Source of the DNA: Deinococcus aetherius
GTDB lineage: Bacteria > Deinococcota > Deinococci > Deinococcales > Deinococcaceae
NCBI RefSeq assembly: GCF_025997855.1
Contig: NZ_AP026560.1
Coordinates: 545,501 to 609,500 of the forward strand
Length of the DNA stretch: 64,000 bases
Direction of reading: 5' to 3'
Both the position numbers and the translations under genes were made by a program. Shown here one piece after another: positions 56,415 through 64,000 of this stretch; position 1 is the first letter of the stretch; each line of letters opens with the position of its first letter. A model generated the notes under the pieces. It was not told where the DNA came from. It was given only the letters and a program-made list of their open reading frames with translations, and searched no databases.

Positions 56415-56887
56415 GTTCACCCCCTCCCAACCTCCCCCCTCAAGGGGGAGGGGTTAAAGGGTCTTTCGGGCTTCAAGGGTCTGCTGGGTTCGTTCCAGCA
56501 CGCTACTCAAGTTGGTTCTCACCTCGCTGTTCCAGAAGCGCAACGTCTCGAAGCCGTGTTCGGCCATATCCGCGTCGCGTGCCCGGTCCGCCTCGCTGTT
56601 CAGGTGTTTGCTGCCATCGAGTTCGATGACGAGGGTGCGCTCGTAGCACACGAAATCCGCTACGTACCGGCCCATCGGTTCCTGTCGCCGGAAGCTCACG
56701 CCCAGCCCCTTGCCCCGCAGATGCTGCCAAAGCAGCGTCTCTTCAGGGGTCATACGTTGCCGCAACGAACGCGCAACGTCCGAGGACGGACTGGTTCTGG
56801 ACCAACGTTGAGACACACATCAACCTAACGCGCCTGCCTTCTTTTCTCCCTCCCCCTTGAGGGGGGGGGGCCGGGGAGGGGGTGAAC
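56415..56887. mobile_element. DUF559 gene bounded by REP-like inverted repeats
   Basis: Left repeat 56415-56453 begins GTTCACCCCCTCCCAACC; right repeat 56846-56887 is its near complement, ending GGAGGGGGTGAAC. The DUF559 gene fills the space and its stop codon touches the left repeat. The unit separates the Nudix gene from pheT inside what should be one operon. I see no target-site duplication. Related repeats without the gene lie at 267-409. Confidence 0.55.
56454..56816 (-). CDS. DUF559 endonuclease-like protein (Vsr-like fold)
   Basis: A 120-aa DUF559 protein. Marks are RSLRQRMTPEETLLWQHLRG, GVSFRRQEPMGRYVADFVCY, the acidic/lysine pair VIELDGSKHLN, and the C-terminal FETLRFWNSEV. The fold is that of very short patch repair-like nucleases (D in VADFV, E in LVIELDGS as candidate catalytic residues). 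It is antisense to the flanking pheS/pheT transcription and bounded by inverted repeats. Confidence 0.88.
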   Translation of the reverse strand: MSQRWSRTSPSSDVARSLRQRMTPEETLLWQHLRGKGLGVSFRRQEPMGRYVADFVCYERTLVIELDGSKHLNSEADRARDADMAEHGFETLRFWNSEVRTNLSSVLERTQQTLEARKTL

Positions 56888-56941
56888 GGGCCGAGCGTCC
56901 CGAAAAACGAAGTTCCCAACTCCCCCAATTCGAGGTCCTCC

Positions 56942-59401
56942 ATGAAACTCCCCTACTCTTGGCTCCAAGAATTGATTCCCCAACTCCCCCCCGCCCCCGA
57001 CCTCGAACCCATCCTCGCCAGCATGGGCTTGCCGCTGGAGGAGATCGAGGAGGTCCCCGCTCCCGCCGAGGGGGTCCTCCTCGCCGCCGTCACCGCCGCC
57101 GAGCCCATCGAGGGGACGGCGCTCACCAGGCTCTCGCTCGACGTGGGGCCGTACGGCCCGCGCACCATCGCCTCCGGGGCTCCCAACGCCGTCGGCCTGC
57201 CTGCGGGCACGATGGTCGCCCTCGTCACGCCAGGGACGAGGCTGGGCGATACGGAATATGGCGTCCGGCAGATGCAGGGCGTCGAGTCCTGGGGCATGGC
57301 CGCGAGCGCGAGGGAACTCGGCATCGGTGAGAGCGGCGCGGGGCTGATGTTGTTCCCGGCGGGGACGGCGGCGCCCGGCACGCCCATGCGCGGGGTATGG
57401 CAGGCCGACTCCGTGATCGACGTAGAGGTGACCCCCAACCGCGCCGACGTGCTCAGCGTCTTGGGTCTCGCGCGGGACCTCGCGGCGTTCCTGAGGCTCG
57501 ACCTCGTGTCGCCGCAGAACGGGCCGCAGCCACATGGCGAGGGCGAGATTCGCGTCTCCCTACCCCCGCGTGGCGTGACCATCGAGCGCGACCCCTCGCG
57601 CAAGATTCGCTTCGGCTGCGACCACTTCGCCGCCCGGACGGTGAGCGGTGTGCAGAACGGCCCCTCCCCGCTGTGGATGCAGCGCCGCCTGACGCTCTCC
57701 GGGATGCGCCCCATCGACCTGATCGTGGACGCGAGCAACTACGTGATGCTCGAACTCGGTCAGCCCACCGCGCTCTACGACCGCCGGGACGTGGCGGACA
57801 GCCAGATCGTCGTCTCCTTCGGCCTTCGTCAAGGCGAGGCCGTACGCGACCTGCTGGGGAACGAGCACACCGTCGGCCCCGAAGACCTTCTCATCCGCGA
57901 CGGGGGCGAGGTCCACATCCCGACCGTGATGGAAGCTTTCGCCACGGCGGGCCAGCCCAAGCAGGGCCAGGGCGTCCTCGGCATCGCGGGCATCGTGGGC
58001 GGCGACCACGGGCACGTGCGGGCCGACACGGCGGACGTGGTGATCGAGTCTGCCCACTTCGACCCCGTTCTGCTCCGGCGCACGAGCACCCGCCTGGGCC
58101 TGAAGACCGACGCCGTGTACCGCTACGAGCGCGGCGTGGACCCCCTCCTCGCCCCGCGCGGTGCCGACCGGGTGGCGGGCCTCCTCGCTGAGTACGGCGG
58201 CGGTTCACCACATCCCGGCGCCACGGTCGTCGGCACCCCCGAACTCCCTGGCCCCATCGAGGCGACGGGCGGGCAGATTCGCGCCCTCCTCGGCATGGAG
58301 GTGGGCACGGACGAGATGGCCGACATCCTCACCCGCCTGGGCTGCCGGGTGGAGCGGGATGGTGACGGCCTGACCGTGACGCCGCCCTCCTGGCGCGTGG
58401 ACATGAGCATCTGGCAGGACCTCGCCGAGGAGGTGGCCCGGCTGCACGGGTACGGCGACCTCCCCGAGACGTTGCCGAACCTGCGGGTTCACGAGAGCAA
58501 CCTGGGCGCGGGGCAGGAGAGCGCGGCCCGCACGACCCTGCGCCGCGCCCTGAGCGGTCTGGGGTTCCAGGAGGTTGTGACCTACACCTTCACGAGCGAC
58601 GAGGAGGCGGGGAAGGCGCGCACCGAAGCCCCGGGCGTCCGCCTGCGCAACCCCCTCACCGCCGACCGGACCGGGATGCGGACGGCCCTCTACCCCAGCC
58701 TCCTCAAGGCGGCGCAGGCGCATCCCAAGGGTGAGCGGGTCCTGATCTTCGAGATCGGGCGCGTCTTCCCGGCCCAGGGCGAGCGGGAGCGCCTCGGCCT
58801 GCTGATGCGCGGTCCCCTCGCCGCGAACACGTACCAGCCGGGGGTGGCCGGGTCCTTCAGCGCCTTCCGGGGGCTGGTGGAGGCGCTGGCGTCCAGCCTG
58901 GGGGCGAGCCTCGACATCCGCCAACTTCGCGGGGACGCGGTGCCCCCCGCCCTACATCCCGGGATCGCCGGGGAGGTCGTGTGGAACGGTGAAAGTGTCG
59001 GCTGGCTCGGTGCCCTGCACCCCGAGATCGCGGGGGAGTTCGGCCTGAAGGGCGACACCTTCATGATGGAGGCCGCCCTGCCGCTGCCGGGCCGCACCTG
59101 GACCTTCCGCGACCCCAGCCGGGCCCCCGCCGCCTGGCGAGACCTCGCTGTCATCGCCCCGCAGGAGGTCAGCTACGGCGAGATCGCCGCCCTGCTCAGG
59201 CGAGAGGCGGGCGAGCTGCTGGAGAGCGTGGAGCCCTTCGACGTGTACGTGGGCGCCCCCATCCCGGAAGGCCAGCGCAGCGTCGCCGTGCGGCTGGTGT
59301 TCCGGGGGCAGCGGACGCTGACGGACGCCGAGGTGGACCCGGTGATGGACCGCCTGATCGGGGCCGTCCGGGCGCAGGGGTGGAGCATCCGGGAGAAGTG
59401 A
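56942..59401 (+). CDS. pheT: Phenylalanine-tRNA ligase beta subunit
   Basis: An 819-aa PheT. Domain order: N-terminal MKLPYSWLQELIPQLPPAPD, tRNA-binding OB fold (~40-150), B3/B4 editing domain (~215-390; LIVDASNYVMLELGQPTALY), B5 (~395-480), catalytic-like core (~490-680; VVTYTFTSDEEAGKA, LLKAAQAHPKGERVLIFEIG) and C-terminal ferredoxin-like anticodon-binding domain (~725-819; RDPSRAPAAWRDLAVIAPQE). GAGG lies 6 nt before the ATG. Transcription must pass the DUF559 unit or start within it. Confidence 0.98.
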   Translation: MKLPYSWLQELIPQLPPAPDLEPILASMGLPLEEIEEVPAPAEGVLLAAVTAAEPIEGTALTRLSLDVGPYGPRTIASGAPNAVGLPAGTMVALVTPGTRLGDTEYGVRQMQGVESWGMAASARELGIGESGAGLMLFPAGTAAPGTPMRGVWQADSVIDVEVTPNRADVLSVLGLARDLAAFLRLDLVSPQNGPQPHGEGEIRVSLPPRGVTIERDPSRKIRFGCDHFAARTVSGVQNGPSPLWMQRRLTLSGMRPIDLIVDASNYVMLELGQPTALYDRRDVADSQIVVSFGLRQGEAVRDLLGNEHTVGPEDLLIRDGGEVHIPTVMEAFATAGQPKQGQGVLGIAGIVGGDHGHVRADTADVVIESAHFDPVLLRRTSTRLGLKTDAVYRYERGVDPLLAPRGADRVAGLLAEYGGGSPHPGATVVGTPELPGPIEATGGQIRALLGMEVGTDEMADILTRLGCRVERDGDGLTVTPPSWRVDMSIWQDLAEEVARLHGYGDLPETLPNLRVHESNLGAGQESAARTTLRRALSGLGFQEVVTYTFTSDEEAGKARTEAPGVRLRNPLTADRTGMRTALYPSLLKAAQAHPKGERVLIFEIGRVFPAQGERERLGLLMRGPLAANTYQPGVAGSFSAFRGLVEALASSLGASLDIRQLRGDAVPPALHPGIAGEVVWNGESVGWLGALHPEIAGEFGLKGDTFMMEAALPLPGRTWTFRDPSRAPAAWRDLAVIAPQEVSYGEIAALLRREAGELLESVEPFDVYVGAPIPEGQRSVAVRLVFRGQRTLTDAEVDPVMDRLIGAVRAQGWSIREK

Positions 59402-59425
59402 GGATGGTGGAGCAGGGGGCTGGGG

Positions 59426-60409
59426 CTACGTGCTCCGGCCCTCTTTCCATGCCTGGACCATCGCCCGGCTGAATGAGCCGCTGAACTCGTCCTCGCCGGG
59501 TAGGGCACCTCTGTCGAACCAGGCCGCTCCGGGAATCTCGTCGGCGGGGAGGGTCAACTTCCCGGTAACGCCGTATGCCCGGTACAGGACGCTCACCACG
59601 TCGATCACGTCCCCGTGGGGAAAGGTGAAGCGGTACCCGGCCCCGGCGAACAGGCGCAGGGGCTCCAGCCGGGCGGCACTCAGCCCCGTCTCCTCGAACA
59701 GTTCCCGCCGCGCGCACGCCTCGAAGCTCTCACCGGGTTCCAGCCCGCCGCCGGGCAGGGTCCAGCGCCCCGTCTCTCCGTGTTGCAGGAGCAGCAGACG
59801 GCTCGCCTCGTCCGTCACGAGCACGTTCGCGCCGGGGGCGAGGAGGGGACGCGGGCCCACCAGCCGCCTCAGTTCCATCAGGTGATTCCCGACGGGCGGA
59901 GGGTCCGGGAAGGGGAGCAGAGGCAGGGGCGGCAGGCCCGCCTGGGCGCGCAGGACATTCATGCTGGCCCGGTTGATGTTGCTGCTCAGCGGCGGCAGGT
60001 CGTCAAGGGGAAACCAGCGCAATTCCAGCGTCTCCCCGCTGTCGTCCGGTGCGGCGTGAGCGAGGGCGGAGGCGGGCAGGGTGCCGTGCGTCCGCACGCC
60101 GACGAGATAGATCTCGTGTCCGTTCGGGTAGCGGTGGTAGAACTCGGGCCCGCTCACCAGCCCCTCCTCCAACGGCAGGAGGCCCAGGTTAGGGCACCTC
60201 AGGCCTGTCTCCTCCAGAAGTTCCCGGTGCGCGGCTTCCAAAAAGTTCTCTCCGGGTTCGAGGCCACCGCCCACCAGGCCCCACAGCCCGTCGTCCCCCC
60301 GCCGCTGGAGGAGGACTCTGCCGGATTCGTCCCGAAGGAGCACGCTGACGCCCACGGAGACCAGGGGCGCCGAACCCCAGACCCCGCGCAGTTCGAGCAG
60401 GTAGGACAT
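59426..60409 (-). CDS. Tandem Nudix-domain hydrolase
   Basis: A 327-aa protein with two complete Nudix domains. The first box is GGLEPGENFLEAAHRELLEE (with TGL following), the second GGLEPGESFEACARRELFEE (with TGL). Each is preceded by a nucleotide-facing strand (VLLQRRGDDGLWGLVGG and LLLLQHGETGRWTLPGG). Both catalytic sets look intact, so it may act as an intramolecular dimer. The ATG at 60409 is preferred over an ATG 9 nt earlier because TAGAGT lies 7 nt upstream. Confidence 0.9.
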   Translation of the reverse strand: MSYLLELRGVWGSAPLVSVGVSVLLRDESGRVLLQRRGDDGLWGLVGGGLEPGENFLEAAHRELLEETGLRCPNLGLLPLEEGLVSGPEFYHRYPNGHEIYLVGVRTHGTLPASALAHAAPDDSGETLELRWFPLDDLPPLSSNINRASMNVLRAQAGLPPLPLLPFPDPPPVGNHLMELRRLVGPRPLLAPGANVLVTDEASRLLLLQHGETGRWTLPGGGLEPGESFEACARRELFEETGLSAARLEPLRLFAGAGYRFTFPHGDVIDVVSVLYRAYGVTGKLTLPADEIPGAAWFDRGALPGEDEFSGSFSRAMVQAWKEGRST

Positions 60410-60416
60410 GGGCTGC

Positions 60417-60422
60417 ACTCTA
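60417..60422 (-). promoter_or_regulatory. Tandem Nudix gene -10 element (leaderless)
   Basis: TAGAGT on the minus strand, 7 nt before ATG 60409. Confidence 0.5.
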
Positions 60423-60437
60423 GCCGCGCCGAGTGCC

Positions 60438-60443
60438 TAGCAT
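60438..60443 (+). promoter_or_regulatory. metY -10 element (leaderless)
   Basis: TAGCAT, 6 nt, ATG at 60450. Divergent from the Nudix promoter only 16 nt away. Confidence 0.5.
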
Positions 60444-60449
60444 GACCGT

Positions 60450-61739
60450 ATGACCGACCTCCGCGATGCCGAATCGGCCACCGCCGCCCAGAACACCGCT
60501 CCCGAGACGTCCGAGTGGGGGTTTGAAACGACCGCCGTGCAGACGGGCATCCCTCGGGGCCTGGGCGAGACGGTCGGCATTCCCATCCACCAGGCCGCCG
60601 CCTTCCAGTTCGAGACGCTGGAGCAGGCGCAGGGCGAGTTCCAAACGAATCAGGGCCTCAGCTACGCCCGCCTCCAGAACCCCACCGTGCGTGCGTTGGA
60701 GGAACGGGTCACGGCGCTGGAGCGCGGCACGGCGACCGTCGCCCTCGCCAGCGGGCAGGCGGCGAGCTTCACGGCGATGCTGGGCGTGTGCCGGGCGGGG
60801 GATCACGTCGTCTCCACGGGCAGCCTCTTCGGGGGCAGCGCGGGACTGCTGAACAACATCCTGCCCCTGATGGGGGTCACGGCGACGATCACCGAGAACA
60901 CGCCGGAGGCCATCGAGGCGGCGATGCAGCCGAACACCCGCCTCGTCTGGGCCGAGACCATCGGCAATCCTGCCGGGGACGTGCCGGACATTGGGGCCTT
61001 CGCCGCCATCGCGCACGAACGGGGCGCCCTGCTCGGCATCGACAACACCTGGGGCGGCGTGGGTTACCTGTGCCGTCCGCTGGAACACGGGGCGGACATC
61101 GTGACCCACTCGCTGACCAAATGGGCGGGCGGCCACGGCAGCGTGATGGGCGGGAGCGTGACGGTGGGGAACCGGCACGACCTGACCCGCAATCCCATCT
61201 ACACCGAGGGGGGCGAAAGCAGCGTCCTGGGCGTCCGGGGAGAAGGGGCCCTCGCGTGGCGGCAGCGGTGGTTCGGCGCCCACCAGCTCGGGATGACGCT
61301 CGCCCCGCAAAACGCCTTCCTGCTCGCGCAGGGGCTGGAAACGCTCGCCCTGCGCCTGAGCCGGGAGTCGGAGACGGCGCTGGCCCTGGCGACGTGGCTC
61401 GAAACGCACGCCCGCGTGGGCCGCGTCTCGTACCCTGGTTTGAGCAGCAGCGCCCACCACACCCTCGCCCGCAAGTACCTGCGCGGCGGCTTCGGGGCCG
61501 TCCTGACCTTCGAGGTGGGGGACCCCGCCGCCTTCCTCGCCCGGTTGCGGGTCATCCGTATCGCCCCCAACCTGGGAGACAGCCGCACCCTCGTCGTCCA
61601 CCCCTGGACGACCACCCACGGCCGGATGCCCGAGGCGGCCCGCCGCGCCGCCGGGGTCAGCCCCCACACCATCCGCATGAGCGTGGGCCTGGAAGACCCG
61701 GGGGACCTGCGCGCCGACATCGGGGAGGCGCTGGGGTAG
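60450..61739 (+). CDS. metY: O-acetylhomoserine sulfhydrylase-type PLP enzyme
   Basis: A 429-aa Cys/Met metabolism PLP enzyme. The N-terminus WGFETTAVQTGIPRGLGETV, the segment IPIHQAAAFQFETLEQA, SYARLQNPTVRALEERV, and the PLP lysine in VTHSLTKWAGGHGSVMGG define the family. The long insert with LTRNPIYTEGGESS and GMTLAPQNAFLLAQGLETL place it with O-acetylhomoserine aminocarboxypropyltransferases, which make homocysteine from O-acetylhomoserine and sulfide. Cystathionine gamma-synthase is a less likely alternative. Confidence 0.92.
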   Translation: MTDLRDAESATAAQNTAPETSEWGFETTAVQTGIPRGLGETVGIPIHQAAAFQFETLEQAQGEFQTNQGLSYARLQNPTVRALEERVTALERGTATVALASGQAASFTAMLGVCRAGDHVVSTGSLFGGSAGLLNNILPLMGVTATITENTPEAIEAAMQPNTRLVWAETIGNPAGDVPDIGAFAAIAHERGALLGIDNTWGGVGYLCRPLEHGADIVTHSLTKWAGGHGSVMGGSVTVGNRHDLTRNPIYTEGGESSVLGVRGEGALAWRQRWFGAHQLGMTLAPQNAFLLAQGLETLALRLSRESETALALATWLETHARVGRVSYPGLSSSAHHTLARKYLRGGFGAVLTFEVGDPAAFLARLRVIRIAPNLGDSRTLVVHPWTTTHGRMPEAARRAAGVSPHTIRMSVGLEDPGDLRADIGEALG

Positions 61740-61765
61740 GGGCGGCGAGACGACCGAACCGCCCG

Positions 61766-61797
61766 GGCACAGGTCCGCACGAGAAAGAACCTGTGCC
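61766..61797. terminator. Weak hairpin between convergent genes
   Basis: CACAGGT pairs with ACCTGTG around a loop of about 18 nt between metY and the convergent membrane protein gene. No T-run. Confidence 0.3.
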
Positions 61798-61808
61798 GCT
61801 CCGTTCTC

Positions 61809-62804
61809 CTACTCGCCCACGCTCCGTTCGTTCCGGGGAATCAGGGTGTAGGGCGTGGCCCGGGGCGACAGCCCGCCGCTCAGCCGCAGCAGCAGGGCGG
61901 GGGCGGGCAGCTCGGCGCTGCCGTAGCCCAGCCTCCCGGCGAGGCGCCGGGCGCCCTGCCGCAACTCGCCGGGGTTCCCGGTCAGCCGCAGGTGGAACAT
62001 GTCGTAGGGGAGGGCGAAGTGCAGGCGCCCGTCCACGCCCGGCCGGGCGAGGTCGAAAGCCAGCACGAGGGGGCTCGCCTGCCGCTCCAGGGCGCGCGGC
62101 GGCACGTCCATCACGCTGACGAGGGCGTACACGCCCCCCGCGCCTCCCGGTGCCCGCACCGTGTGGGTGCTGTAGAGCCTCACCCCGCTCCAGCGGGCGC
62201 TGTACGGCTCGCGCAGCCCCAGCTCCCGCGCCAGGGGGGCCAGCGCCAGGCTGTAGAGGTTGTACGCGTCCACCGGCCGGGAGGCCGTGCCCAGCCTCAG
62301 CGCCACCTTCCCCACCCGCAGTTCGGGATTCACCCAGCCGCGCACCCGCACGTCCAGCCCGGCCCTCAGCAGCGACCGCGCCAACGTGTTCGCGTCGAGG
62401 TACACCTGCCCGCTTCCGTAGTCGCGCACCAGCGCCCGGCTTAGGTAGGGCTCCCCCCGGCCCTCCCCGGTTTCCACGACCACCGGCCGAGACGTGTTTG
62501 GAAAGGTGAGGACGGGCCGGGTGGGCGGGCCCGACACCCCCACCCCCGCCCGCCGCAACTCGGCCTGAAGGCTCCGCAGATCGAGGTACGTGAAGGGACC
62601 GGCGGGCAGGGCGTAGGTCGGCCGGTAGCCCTGCACCTGCGCCAGCCCCGGCGAGAGGGTGGTCACGGCCACGAACGCCCCGCCGCCCAGGAGCGCGCTG
62701 AGCAGCGCCCTGCGCACCACGGTCGGCAGGAGGGAAACGCGCGTCGGCCCCGGGCCCGCCCCTTCCGGCTCGGTGACTTCACGCCGTCCGCCCTCGTCCC
62801 TCAT
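61809..62804 (-). CDS. Hypothetical membrane-anchored protein
   Basis: A 331-aa protein. A polar N-terminus (1-25) precedes one hydrophobic segment (RALLSALLGGGAFVAVTTL, about 32-50), so the rest (~55-331) is probably outside the membrane. It begins with GYRPTYALPAGPFTYLDLRS and has a repeated beta pattern (GSGQVYLDANTLARSLLRAG, FALPYDMFHLRLTGNP). No family recognised. The ATG at 62804 has GGAGG 4 nt upstream. Confidence 0.65.
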   Translation of the reverse strand: MRDEGGRREVTEPEGAGPGPTRVSLLPTVVRRALLSALLGGGAFVAVTTLSPGLAQVQGYRPTYALPAGPFTYLDLRSLQAELRRAGVGVSGPPTRPVLTFPNTSRPVVVETGEGRGEPYLSRALVRDYGSGQVYLDANTLARSLLRAGLDVRVRGWVNPELRVGKVALRLGTASRPVDAYNLYSLALAPLARELGLREPYSARWSGVRLYSTHTVRAPGGAGGVYALVSVMDVPPRALERQASPLVLAFDLARPGVDGRLHFALPYDMFHLRLTGNPGELRQGARRLAGRLGYGSAELPAPALLLRLSGGLSPRATPYTLIPRNERSVGE

Positions 62805-62889
62805 ACGACCTCCCCACGTCTGGAGCTGGGTTCTGAACGTCCTCAATTCCTTCCGCGCGGCGAGGGCCGAAACTCCCCCGCCCCGCCCT

Positions 62890-63699
62890 TCAGAGCCAGG
62901 GCTTCTTGCCCAGCACGTACTGCCCGTAGAACTCCTCGTCCGACTTCGTGAGGTAGAGGATGCCCTCGACGAGGCCGAGCAGCCCGATGGCCCCACTCAC
63001 CAGGGCGGCCAGCGGCACGGTGATGATCAGCCCGAGGCCGAGCGTGATCAGCCCCAGCAGGAGGGCCAGAATCCACACGCCGATGTTGGCCCCCAGCATG
63101 ATCAGGCCGGGCGTGTTCATCCCCAGGTAGAACTTGTGAACGCCCAGACTCCCCAGCACGATGCCGAGCAACCCCGCGATCAGCTTCTTCTGCGCGATGT
63201 CGGCGGGCACGTCGGACGACGTGGAGGAGGCGACGGGCCGCATGGGCTGAAGCCAGTCCTGCACCCCGCCGGAGGACGGGGGAACGACCTGCGGGCCGGT
63301 GGGCATCGTCGGGTTCTTCGCCGCATTGCCCGTGGCGTGGGCGATCCAGTCGTCCTCCCTGGCCGGGGGCGGGGTCGTGGGGGCAGGGGCGACGGGTGGG
63401 GGAGACGCCTCTGGGATGCGCAGGTCGTTCGCGGGCTCGGCGGAGACGGCCGGGTTCTCGGCCGTGTTGCTCGTGACACGCGTGATCCAGTCGTCCTCGG
63501 CGGCGGGCTGGGAAGGAGCGGCGGGGGGAGGCGACTCCTCGGGACGACGCGGCTCGCCGCCCGTCGCTTCACTCGGCGAAGGGGTGACGGTGACCGGCTG
63601 GGGGTTCGCCTGGACGCGCAGCACCTCGTCCACCCAGGACGGCACGCTGGGCTGGGGAGCGGGTTCGTTGCCGGGCGACTGATCTTCGGGCTTGGTCAT
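62890..63699 (-). CDS. TM2-domain protein with repeated N-terminal motifs
   Basis: A 269-aa protein. The C-terminal ~100 residues are a TM2 domain: KLIAGLLGIVLGSLGVHKFY, LGMNTPGLIMLGANIGVWIL and GLIITVPLAALVSGAIGLLG. The N-terminal ~165 residues are Pro-rich and hold about three versions of a short motif, best seen as DDWITRVTSNTAENP and DDWIAHATGNAAKNP. The role of TM2 proteins is unknown. AGGAGG lies before ATG 63699; a longer in-frame start at 63783 is possible but lacks a signal. Confidence 0.85.
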   Translation of the reverse strand: MTKPEDQSPGNEPAPQPSVPSWVDEVLRVQANPQPVTVTPSPSEATGGEPRRPEESPPPAAPSQPAAEDDWITRVTSNTAENPAVSAEPANDLRIPEASPPPVAPAPTTPPPAREDDWIAHATGNAAKNPTMPTGPQVVPPSSGGVQDWLQPMRPVASSTSSDVPADIAQKKLIAGLLGIVLGSLGVHKFYLGMNTPGLIMLGANIGVWILALLLGLITLGLGLIITVPLAALVSGAIGLLGLVEGILYLTKSDEEFYGQYVLGKKPWL

Positions 63700-63808
63700 G
63701 CCTGACGCCTCCTGCCCCACAGTACGCTCACGGGTGAAGGAGGGTTGCGTCCACCGAAAGTAGAGTCTCGATGTGTCCCCCACCCTGAGTTGGAGACGAT
63801 AAGGAGGA

Positions 63809-64000
63809 TTACTCGTCTCCTTGCAGGCGACTTAGAGTGGCAACTTGGCGGGCAAGGGGTGTGAGAGTCCAAACCATCCCTTCTCCTCCCCGAAGTTGTA
63901 GCGAAACAATTACCCACTCACTGCCCTTATCCAGCGGCCTCTCTTTTGTCAATAGTCCCAGTTGTTCTAACCCAAGCAGGGCGGCCATAAATTCCTGTCG
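63809..64000 (-). CDS. C-terminal end of an unidentified protein (runs off the window)
   Basis: An open minus-strand frame of 63 codons that enters at the window edge and stops at TAA (63809-63811). It reads MAALLGLEQLGLLTKERPLD in the middle, then SEWVIVSLQLRGGEGMVWTL and ends VATLSRLQGDE. It is less G+C-rich than its neighbours, like the acquired genes elsewhere in the window. The alternation of helix and hairpin resembles a winged-helix end, but I cannot name it. Confidence 0.5.
   Translation of the reverse strand, partial: RQEFMAALLGLEQLGLLTKERPLDKGSEWVIVSLQLRGGEGMVWTLTPLARQVATLSRLQGDE

Overview
The window is very G+C-rich, dense bacterial chromosome, almost certainly from a Deinococcus. 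The main evidence is a cinA-thpR(ligT)-recA operon, a DrrA-like response regulator next to RNase J, heptamer-based intergenic hairpins like the small noncoding repeats of D. radiodurans, and very many genes whose start codon lies 5-8 nt behind a TANNNT -10 box. That spacing is the mark of leaderless mRNAs, which are well documented in Deinococcus. No rRNA, tRNA, CRISPR array, transposase or prophage was recognised.

Layout. 0-5 kb: 5' end of clpP, rnj, drrA, a receiver-only regulator, a secreted WGxxGxxG protein and an HD protein. 5-12.3 kb: HNH nuclease, MarC, two membrane proteins, a Fur regulator, and birA-bioY. 12.3-14.6 kb: accessory patch with an AT-rich DUF2971-like gene and a Phd/VapC/AbrB toxin-antitoxin group. 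14.7-17.9 kb: cinA-thpR-recA. 18-30 kb: dnaX, a diguanylate cyclase, a GHL10-type glycoside hydrolase, flavin reductase, metal/siderophore binding protein, ABC exporter, CobW GTPase and thioesterase. 29.6-34.4 kb: csaB with a DUF5693-like membrane protein, uridine kinase, and a leucine-dehydrogenase homologue. 34.6-41.1 kb: an E3-binding/degenerate E2-like protein, purA, folE, a decayed NTF2-like gene, sufU and an M20 amidohydrolase. 41.2-46.1 kb: MoxR-VWA pair, acyltransferase, CoxG-like and MobA-like proteins. 46.1-50.4 kb: CHAD, PPP-type phosphatase, DUF3006-like protein, a Tat-type phosphoesterase, and a BglII/BstYI-type restriction-modification pair. 50.4-64 kb: HD-GYP protein, glyA, K+/H+ antiporter, pheS, Nudix, DUF559, pheT, double Nudix, metY, and two membrane proteins.

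Most notable signals: (1) a restriction endonuclease gene broken by one missing G in a G5 tract beside an intact MT-A70 methyltransferase; (2) an attenuator-like leader (19-codon leaderless ORF, antiterminator arm, terminator) ahead of pheS; (3) a 473-bp unit made of REP-like inverted repeats around a DUF559 endonuclease-like gene, inserted between pheS and pheT, with related repeat pairs elsewhere; (4) a leucine-dehydrogenase homologue in which alignment from memory puts Ala at the catalytic Lys; (5) an E2-like protein without the HRxxxDG motif; (6) three leaderless small ORFs whose stop codons overlap the next gene's start.
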